Origin: JAXHTH01 sp034211115
GTDB taxonomy: Bacteria > Planctomycetota > Phycisphaerae > Phycisphaerales > SM1A02
Assembly: GCA_034211115.1 (NCBI GenBank)
Contig: JAXHTH010000224.1
Location: 1 to 10,362, forward strand
Length of the DNA stretch: 10,362 nucleotides
Direction: 5' to 3'
Under the pieces are notes generated by a model, which saw only the letters and a program-made list of their open reading frames with translations, was not told the origin of the DNA and searched no databases. Made by a program: the position numbers and the translations under genes. Positions 5,972 through 10,362 of this stretch are shown here, one piece after another (within the stretch, counting starts at the first letter, position 1; each line of letters starts with the position of its first letter).

Positions 5972-7471
5972 ATGTCGAAGTCCACTGCGACCGCCCACCG
6001 TGTCAGCCGAGTTCGGCGCCTTCTCTTCCTGCCCCTCTGCGTCGCCGGGGTTCCGTTGGCTTGCTCGTCACAGGCGACCGACGAGCCGGACGCGAGCACT
6101 GACCGGCCCGACTATCGGCAGCAGCTCATCGACCTGTGCGCCGATGCACAGCCGGAAGGCGAGAACGGCTGGCCCCACCTGATGGAGGCGGTGCAGCGGA
6201 TGGAACAGGTCCTCGCCGGCTATCCTCTTCCCGACTTCGAGCGCCGGGACGACTGGGACGACGGCCAGCCTGACTTTTGGCGGATTCTCGCGCCCATCGA
6301 GGATCAATCGGATGATGTCACCCTGGAACTGCGCGCCTTGGAGCAGATGGAGGAAGCGGGCGTCTTCACGCTCATCGATCGCGCCGCTCGATGTCCGCGC
6401 TTCGTGCGACCGATTCCCGAAGACCAGCTCCTCGCTCTCTCGGAGGCCAGCACAGCGTACGCCTCGAGCATGCGCACGATGACGAGGACGCTGCGGGCCT
6501 CCGTTCATCTCGCCGCCGAGGAGCGCGAGAAGGGCCAACTCGTCTCCGGATTCGAGCGGGCTTCGACCATCGGGCGTGCTGCGTCTCACCAGCCGTCTGC
6601 CATCGAATGGCTGTCCGGGGGCGCTCTCTCACGCGGAGCTATAATGCAGATCCGCGAGATGATCGCTGACGGAAGACTGATGCCCGAGGCGTTCCCGACG
6701 CTTCTTGACCTGCTGCGGCAACATCAGATCGGATCACTCGCCCGCGCCTGCGAGGCGGAACGTCTGCGCCTGCTCGACATTGTGGACCGGACCTACTCGC
6801 TGGATGATTCGGGGGACGGGACCATTGACCCGGAGGCAATGCGCGCCCTGAGCCTGGGGTTCGGGTCGGAGCCCGAAGATCGTGGGAGCGGTTTTGGGTT
6901 CAAGCCCGAAGACCGCGCGAGCGGCTCGGATACTCCCGGGCTGTTCGCGACGCGACGCGAGATGGTCGGCAGGATCAACGACTTCTACAAGCCGTTCATC
7001 GAAGCGGCGCGCCGGAGCCGATACGAGCGCCCTCCACTGCCCTTCGACGAAGATACATTCGTCAACAATCTCGGGACTCGATATGCGTATCTGCGGATCA
7101 TGCTTCCGAGCGTTGGGAAGATGATCGACCAGATGGATGAATACCAAGCGATCAAGATCGGAACGCAGACGATGCTCGCGTTGGAGATCCACCGCGCGCG
7201 GGAGGGCTCCTATCCCGAAACCCTCGCTGTGCTCACGCCGGACATCCTCAGCGCTGTTCCACTCGATCCCTTCGATGGCCGGCCGCTTCGGTACAGACTG
7301 CTCGAAGATGACGCGTTCGGCCGCGAATATGAGCTGTACACCGTTGGCATGGATGGCAAGGACGACAACGGCACGTACAACCTCGAATATCCGCAGAACG
7401 CGCTCGGCGACTGCAACGCGGAGGGCCTGGATTATCCGTTCAATCTGCCGTCCGACGTCATCGAGGATTGA
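5972..7471 (+). CDS. Putative lipoprotein of unknown function with pseudopilin-like C-terminus
   Basis: I do not recognise a named family. The 499-aa product starts with a basic N-terminus and hydrophobic stretch (about 17-30) ending in VPLAC, so Cys31 may be lipidated; Pro at -3 is unusual for a lipobox, and SPase I cleavage is an alternative. The middle (about 45-270) appears soluble and helical. LDDSGDGTIDPEA (277-289) resembles a D-x-S-x-D-G-x-I calcium loop without the final acidic residue. An 11-residue tandem repeat (PEDRGSG/PEDRASG) lies at 301-318. The C-terminus, from about 395, reads ALEIHRAREGSYPETL, then SAVPLDPFDGRPLRYR, then YTVGMDGKDDNG; this resembles the end of GspG-like pseudopilins and recurs in planctomycete proteins. 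The ATG at 5972 is chosen for its GGAG eight bases upstream and the signal peptide; the in-frame ATG at 5825 would bury that peptide. It probably acts in the periplasm or at the membrane surface. Confidence 0.8.
   Translation: MSKSTATAHRVSRVRRLLFLPLCVAGVPLACSSQATDEPDASTDRPDYRQQLIDLCADAQPEGENGWPHLMEAVQRMEQVLAGYPLPDFERRDDWDDGQPDFWRILAPIEDQSDDVTLELRALEQMEEAGVFTLIDRAARCPRFVRPIPEDQLLALSEASTAYASSMRTMTRTLRASVHLAAEEREKGQLVSGFERASTIGRAASHQPSAIEWLSGGALSRGAIMQIREMIADGRLMPEAFPTLLDLLRQHQIGSLARACEAERLRLLDIVDRTYSLDDSGDGTIDPEAMRALSLGFGSEPEDRGSGFGFKPEDRASGSDTPGLFATRREMVGRINDFYKPFIEAARRSRYERPPLPFDEDTFVNNLGTRYAYLRIMLPSVGKMIDQMDEYQAIKIGTQTMLALEIHRAREGSYPETLAVLTPDILSAVPLDPFDGRPLRYRLLEDDAFGREYELYTVGMDGKDDNGTYNLEYPQNALGDCNAEGLDYPFNLPSDVIED
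6857..6935 (+). repeat. 33-bp imperfect tandem duplication inside the lipoprotein gene
   Basis: Two in-frame copies start at about 6870 and 6903. Their first 23 bases differ at four positions, and each is preceded by GGGTTC (6859-6864 and 6897-6902), the left one separated from its copy by a few extra bases. They encode EPEDRGSGFGF and KPEDRASGSDT. The segment lies between the calcium-loop-like motif and the C-terminal region and probably forms a flexible linker expanded by duplication. Confidence 0.65.
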
Positions 7472-7478
7472 TACCGGC

Positions 7479-7509
7479 CGCTGACCCGTCTCAGTATCGC
7501 GAGTCAGCG
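7479..7509. terminator. Candidate bidirectional hairpin between convergent genes
   Basis: CGCTGAC (7479-7485) is the exact reverse complement of GTCAGCG (7503-7509), enclosing 17 bases. It fills nearly all of the 45-bp gap between the convergent stop codons of the lipoprotein and dehydrogenase genes, where a shared terminator is expected. There is no T-run on either strand, so intrinsic termination would be weak. Confidence 0.4.
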
Positions 7510-7516
7510 CGGCGCC

Positions 7517-8551
7517 TCACCCCCACCGCACGACGACCTTGCCGAACTGCTCGCCGCTCTCGAGGCGGGCGTACGCGTCCGCAACGTCCGCCGCGTCGTG
7601 GACCGAGTCGATGACCGGCCTCATCTTCCCCGTCTGGAAGATCGACACCACCTTGCGGAACTCGTGCATGTCGCCCATGGTCGAGCCGACGATCCGCTGC
7701 TGGAGCCAGAACATGCGCGCCAGGTTCGTTTCGGCGACCGGGCCGCTCGTGCAGCCGCAGGTGACGAACGTCCCGCCGTGCGCGAGGGACTTGATGCACG
7801 ATTCGTGCACGGCACGTCCGATCGAATCGACGCAGACATCCACGCCGCGCTTGTGCGTGAAGGCCCGGACCTGGGGCGACCAGTCCTCGCCCTCATCGAG
7901 CACGGCGTGATCGGCCCCAAGCTCCACGGCCCGATCGAGCTTGCTCTGATGCCGGCTGGTGACGATCGTGCGGCACCCGAAGTGACGGCAGATGTTCAGC
8001 GCCGCGAGGGCCACGCCCCCGCCGATGCCGGTGATGAGAACCGTGTGGCCCGGCACGAGACCCGCCTGCGTGACGAGCATCCGCCAGGCGGTGAGGTGCG
8101 TGAGGCCGAACGCGGCCGCCTCGATCGCATCGGACCCGTTGCGGATGTGCAGCACGTTGTCGGCGGGGACAACGAAGCGCTGGGCCATGCAGCCCGGATC
8201 GTGCTCGCCGATCATGCGGATGTCCGGCGCGACCGGGGCGACATCAGGATGATTGGGCTGAGGCAGGGGAACGGCGGCGTTGACCACGACCGTCTTCCCC
8301 ACCCAGTCCGGATCGACATCGGCCCCGGCCGACTCGACGATGCCGCAGGCGTCGGACCCGCTGATGCGTGGGTAGTCGAGCTTCAGGCCCGGCACGCCTC
8401 GCCCGACCCAGAGGTCCAGATGATTCAGACCCGCCGCGAGCGTGCGCACGACGACTTCACCCGGCCCGGGGGTGGGGTCCGGATGATCGTCCGCGAGCCG
8501 GACATTTGCGGCGACCGGCTCGCCCTGTTGTGTAATCAATGCTGCCCGCAT
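7517..8551 (-). CDS. Medium-chain dehydrogenase/reductase (ADH/quinone oxidoreductase type), zinc ligands lost
   Basis: A 344-aa cytosolic NAD(P)H-dependent oxidoreductase; the substrate cannot be told. The N-terminal GroES-like domain spans about 1-130. The Rossmann domain begins at VLITGIGGGVALAAL (171-185); Arg200 after the second strand (TSR) favours NADPH. Near the end, IVGSTMGDMHEF (287-298) and EQFGKVVVRW (334-343) match one subfamily of bacterial zinc-binding dehydrogenases closely. Members I know carry a CGxCxxC...C structural zinc loop just before ILGEH; here the matching stretch is AAVPLPQPNHPDVAPVAPDI (92-111), without cysteine. The catalytic zinc positions also differ: LNHLDLW (42-48) and GSDACG (65-70) instead of a Cys ligand and GHE. 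Zinc-independent quinone-oxidoreductase chemistry is therefore likelier than classical alcohol dehydrogenation. The start at 8551 (MRAALI) suits the family; no Shine-Dalgarno sequence is obvious. It stands alone between convergent and divergent neighbours. Confidence 0.9.
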   Translation of the reverse strand: MRAALITQQGEPVAANVRLADDHPDPTPGPGEVVVRTLAAGLNHLDLWVGRGVPGLKLDYPRISGSDACGIVESAGADVDPDWVGKTVVVNAAVPLPQPNHPDVAPVAPDIRMIGEHDPGCMAQRFVVPADNVLHIRNGSDAIEAAAFGLTHLTAWRMLVTQAGLVPGHTVLITGIGGGVALAALNICRHFGCRTIVTSRHQSKLDRAVELGADHAVLDEGEDWSPQVRAFTHKRGVDVCVDSIGRAVHESCIKSLAHGGTFVTCGCTSGPVAETNLARMFWLQQRIVGSTMGDMHEFRKVVSIFQTGKMRPVIDSVHDAADVADAYARLESGEQFGKVVVRWG

Positions 8552-8662
8552 GGCGTGTCAGGGGTGAACAATCGTCAAGCGGCGTCGATGATTCCCACGC
8601 GACCGGCCCCCGGCCCCCGGAATGGCCGATTCACGGCGAGGAGGAACCGGCCGCACGCCGCC

Positions 8663-8671
8663 TGCTAGGAT
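8663..8671 (+). promoter_or_regulatory. Candidate extended -10 and overlapping ribosome site of the DUF1573 gene
   Basis: TG-C-TAGGAT (TG at 8663-8664, hexamer 8666-8671) resembles an extended -10. If used, transcription would start at about the ATG (8678). The same bases include AGGA (8667-8670), seven bases from the ATG, which could instead be a ribosome binding site. Only one reading can be right for a given transcript, and the sequence does not choose. Confidence 0.3.
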
Positions 8672-8677
8672 GAGATC

Positions 8678-9934
8678 ATGACCAAGGGCATGCCTGAAAG
8701 CCGTATGACGCATCGTCCCCGCGCTGGGCTCCTGCGACTGCCGGCGATTCTCCTCGCCGCGTCGCTGCTCGCGCTTCCCGGCTGCGGCGAGACCGGTCCC
8801 TCGCCTTCCCCCGCGGAATCGGCGGAAGAGAACCCGGCGTCGACGGCCGCGCCGGCTCCGGACACGCAGAACCCGAACAGCACGCCGCCGGCCGCAACCG
8901 GATCGCCCGCGCCGGCCGAATCGCAGACGGACCCGCCGGGGCCCGTCCCGCCCGACGCCTCCCTCGAAGGGCCCTCCGTTCGCTTCGACACGACGCGTCA
9001 CGATTTCGGACGCATCTGGGACGTCGGCGACCATGCCGTCGCCTTCGAGTTCACCAACACGGGCGATGCGCCGCTCCATTTCCGCCGCATCACCTCCTCC
9101 TGCGCCTGCACGCTGGCGAGTCTCGACCGGTGGCGGTACGCGCCGGGCGAATCAGGGGCGATCTCGACCACGCTCGAGCCGACCAAGGCCGGCCCGCAGA
9201 CCCAGACCATCACGATCCTCACCAACGACCCGACCCGCCCGGTGATCAAGCTCAATATCGTCGCCAACGTCAGGCAGTTCATCACCTTCGACCGGAAGTT
9301 CGCGCGTTTCGGCGAGGTCGAGCGCTACCGCGAGCACACGCGGCAGTTCACCCTCCTCTGCGCGGGCGAGGAGATGAGCATCGAGAACATCGAGTCGAGC
9401 CATCCCGACGTCAGCACGGAGATCCTGAGCACCGACCCCGAAGCCGGACGCGCCGTCATCGAGGTCACGCTCCACGATGATGCGCCGTGGGGGATCATCC
9501 GCAACGCGAAGATCGACTGCACCGTCAGCGGCCGACTGCCGGACGGCCGGAGGGCCGAGAAGACCTCGACGATCCGCGCCATCGGCACCGTGCTCGACGA
9601 GATCCATGCGGACCTGTACTCGATGTCGGTGGGGCTCGTCCCGCCCGGCGGCCGGTTCGAGGCGGGCGCGACCGTCTACCACGCGGCCGATGAACCGTTC
9701 GAGCTGGTCGAGGCCTCCATCGTGGAGGCGAAGAACGCGACGATGGACGTCACCTTCGCCGAGGACAACCGGAGCATCGTGGGCGGCTACCGGCTCACCG
9801 TTCGCGGCCGGGCGAGCAACGCCGATGACGAACTCATCCTCGGCTTCATCGAGTTCCTCGTCACGACCCGGACCGATCCGTTGGGCTCGCCGCGGCGGAT
9901 CCCCATCATCGGGAAGATCTCCGCCCGCCGCTGA
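8678..9934 (+). CDS. DUF1573 domain lipoprotein
   Basis: A 418-aa exported protein. Residues 11-36 are a lipoprotein signal peptide (basic start, LLRLPAILLAASLLA core, lipobox LPGC with Cys36). Residues about 37-98 are a Pro/Ala/Ser/Glu-rich linker that would hold the folded part away from the membrane. Residues about 100-197 match DUF1573, an Ig-like beta-sandwich: VRFDTTRHDFG, then EFTNTGDAPL, then SSCACTLASL (140-149), then LTNDPTRPVIKLNI. The SSCxCT core with two cysteines is family-typical. Residues about 200-418 look like further beta-rich modules, ending in RRIPIIGKI. The molecular role of DUF1573 is unknown; in planctomycetes and Bacteroidetes it often occurs in envelope proteins. Start 8678 has AGGA seven bases upstream; the later in-frame ATGs at 8690 and 8705 leave the signal peptide intact, so a slightly shorter form is possible. 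Confidence 0.9.
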   Translation: MTKGMPESRMTHRPRAGLLRLPAILLAASLLALPGCGETGPSPSPAESAEENPASTAAPAPDTQNPNSTPPAATGSPAPAESQTDPPGPVPPDASLEGPSVRFDTTRHDFGRIWDVGDHAVAFEFTNTGDAPLHFRRITSSCACTLASLDRWRYAPGESGAISTTLEPTKAGPQTQTITILTNDPTRPVIKLNIVANVRQFITFDRKFARFGEVERYREHTRQFTLLCAGEEMSIENIESSHPDVSTEILSTDPEAGRAVIEVTLHDDAPWGIIRNAKIDCTVSGRLPDGRRAEKTSTIRAIGTVLDEIHADLYSMSVGLVPPGGRFEAGATVYHAADEPFELVEASIVEAKNATMDVTFAEDNRSIVGGYRLTVRGRASNADDELILGFIEFLVTTRTDPLGSPRRIPIIGKISARR

Positions 9935-10153
9935 GCCGGCCGGGCGCCGGGGTCAGCGGGGCCTTTCCCGGCCGCGGGAGGGCCCGTCCGGGCCGCCGGG
10001 CGCGGAAATCGCTGGCGTGGGCGGGGAATCGTCGCACAATATCGGCAGAGGCGGGGAATCGCCCCTCCCGCCGCGGTGTCCCCTTCCCACGGGAGGAGTC
10101 GCGCGGGGGAGAAGCCCGCGCCGGACAAGTCAAGACCCTCTGGAGGTTCGGCC
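9935..10153. other. GC-rich leader with short repeats upstream of the last gene
   Basis: This 219-bp gap holds the hairpin described separately at 9959-9985, a recurring motif GCGGAAATCG (10002-10011) and GCGGGGAATCG (10021-10031 and 10051-10061, exactly 30 bp apart), and a strong stem GCGCGGG (10101-10107) with CCCGCGC (10115-10121), loop GGAGAAG. CAATAT at 10037-10042, between the two exact motif copies, is a possible -10 without a clear -35. I compared the folded stretch by eye with common riboswitch cores and recognised none. The ribosome site GGAGG is at 10142-10146. Confidence 0.4.
9959..9985 (+). terminator. Candidate hairpin after the DUF1573 gene
   Basis: GGGCC (9959-9963) pairs with GGCCC (9981-9985), and TTCCCG (9965-9970) pairs with CGGGAG (9975-9980, one U-G), with one bulged T (9964) and loop GCCG. 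The stem of about 11 pairs begins some 25 bp after the stop codon. It is strong, but no T-run follows, so it may be a pause or RNA-protecting hairpin rather than a true intrinsic terminator. Confidence 0.4.
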
Positions 10154-10362
10154 ATGACATGGAAACGTGATCTGGCGACCTGGACGCTCGGCGCCGCACT
10201 GCTGGCGATCCTCCTGCCGCTCACCCCCGCCGCCGCCGCCGCCCCGCAAGCGGCCACCCCGGCTGCCCGGTCAGGGATGCCCGGTGCGGCCGAGGAAAAG
10301 CCCGTCCCGCTCATCGCCAAGGGCGACAAGAAGGACAAGGGCAAGAGTCCGGGCAAGAGCAA
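10154..10362 (+). CDS. Secreted Lys/Gly-rich protein, N-terminal part only
   Basis: Only the first 69 residues are in the window and the gene runs off the right edge. The ATG at 10154 has an ideal ribosome site, GGAGG, seven bases upstream. The product begins with a clear Sec signal peptide: MTWKRD, a hydrophobic core (about 12-22), and an Ala-rich cleavage area near residues 26-31 (PAAAAA before PQ); there is no lipobox. The next 20 residues are Ala/Pro-rich, then come KPVPLIAKGDKK and an ongoing Lys/Gly/Ser/Asp run, so the visible mature part is basic and probably disordered. No domain can be named. It follows the DUF1573 lipoprotein gene by 219 bp on the same strand; co-transcription is possible but a hairpin and leader lie between. 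Confidence 0.8.
   Translation, partial: MTWKRDLATWTLGAALLAILLPLTPAAAAAPQAATPAARSGMPGAAEEKPVPLIAKGDKKDKGKSPGKS

Noticed and set aside
6640..6645. A perfect TATAAT inside the lipoprotein gene.
   Set aside because: No -35 at the right distance and no gene start downstream on that strand; probably chance within coding sequence.
7598..8668. A 356-codon plus-strand frame opposite the dehydrogenase.
   Set aside because: Shadow of the real gene: low complexity and no domain.
9787..10362. A minus-strand open frame entering from the right edge.
   Set aside because: It overlaps the DUF1573 end and the signal peptide gene, which has an ideal ribosome site; its own composition is Ala/Arg/Pro-rich without motifs.

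Overview
The window is high-GC bacterial DNA and looks like a planctomycete, probably of the Phycisphaerae type; I hold this at moderate confidence and from protein style only. The clues are a DUF1573 lipoprotein, a large lipoprotein whose C-terminus has the pseudopilin-like 'YPETL...VPLDPFDGRPLRYR' signature I associate with planctomycetes, a PSP1/RicT protein, a Der GTPase with an expanded first switch region, and gene starts that often lack a strong Shine-Dalgarno sequence. No tRNA, rRNA, CRISPR array, transposase or phage gene was found.

Layout. 1-1076 (minus, running off the left edge): a PSP1-domain RicT-like protein. 1077-1294: a divergent control region with a perfect 12-bp inverted repeat. 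1295-3151 (plus): a CPA1-type cation:proton antiporter fused to a C-terminal TrkA/RCK-like regulatory region. 3191-4657 (minus): ribosome assembly GTPase Der, convergent with the antiporter. 4658-5372: a 715-bp gene-free island with four kinds of repeat or palindrome: a 7-bp tandem repeat, a double hairpin, a degenerate 20-bp minisatellite and a 57-bp REP-like palindrome. 5373-5726 (minus): ClpS, the N-degron adaptor of the Clp protease. 5972-7471 (plus): an unassigned 499-aa lipoprotein-like secreted protein. 7517-8551 (minus): a medium-chain dehydrogenase/reductase that has lost the zinc ligands usual for its subfamily. 8678-9934 (plus): a DUF1573 lipoprotein. 9935-10153: a GC-rich leader with repeats and hairpins. 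10154-10362 (plus): the start of a secreted Lys/Gly-rich protein that leaves the window.

The genes do not form one pathway. Four have housekeeping or quality-control roles (RicT-like, Der, ClpS, antiporter), three make envelope or secreted proteins, and one is a stand-alone oxidoreductase. Orientation changes at nearly every gene, so most are probably transcribed alone. clpS and der point the same way but are separated by the repeat island, and the last two plus-strand genes could share a transcript.

I see no convincing undescribed multi-gene system. The best leads are the clpS-der repeat island, especially the REP-like palindrome and the 20-bp array, the zinc-less dehydrogenase, the unassigned lipoprotein and the inverted repeat before the antiporter.
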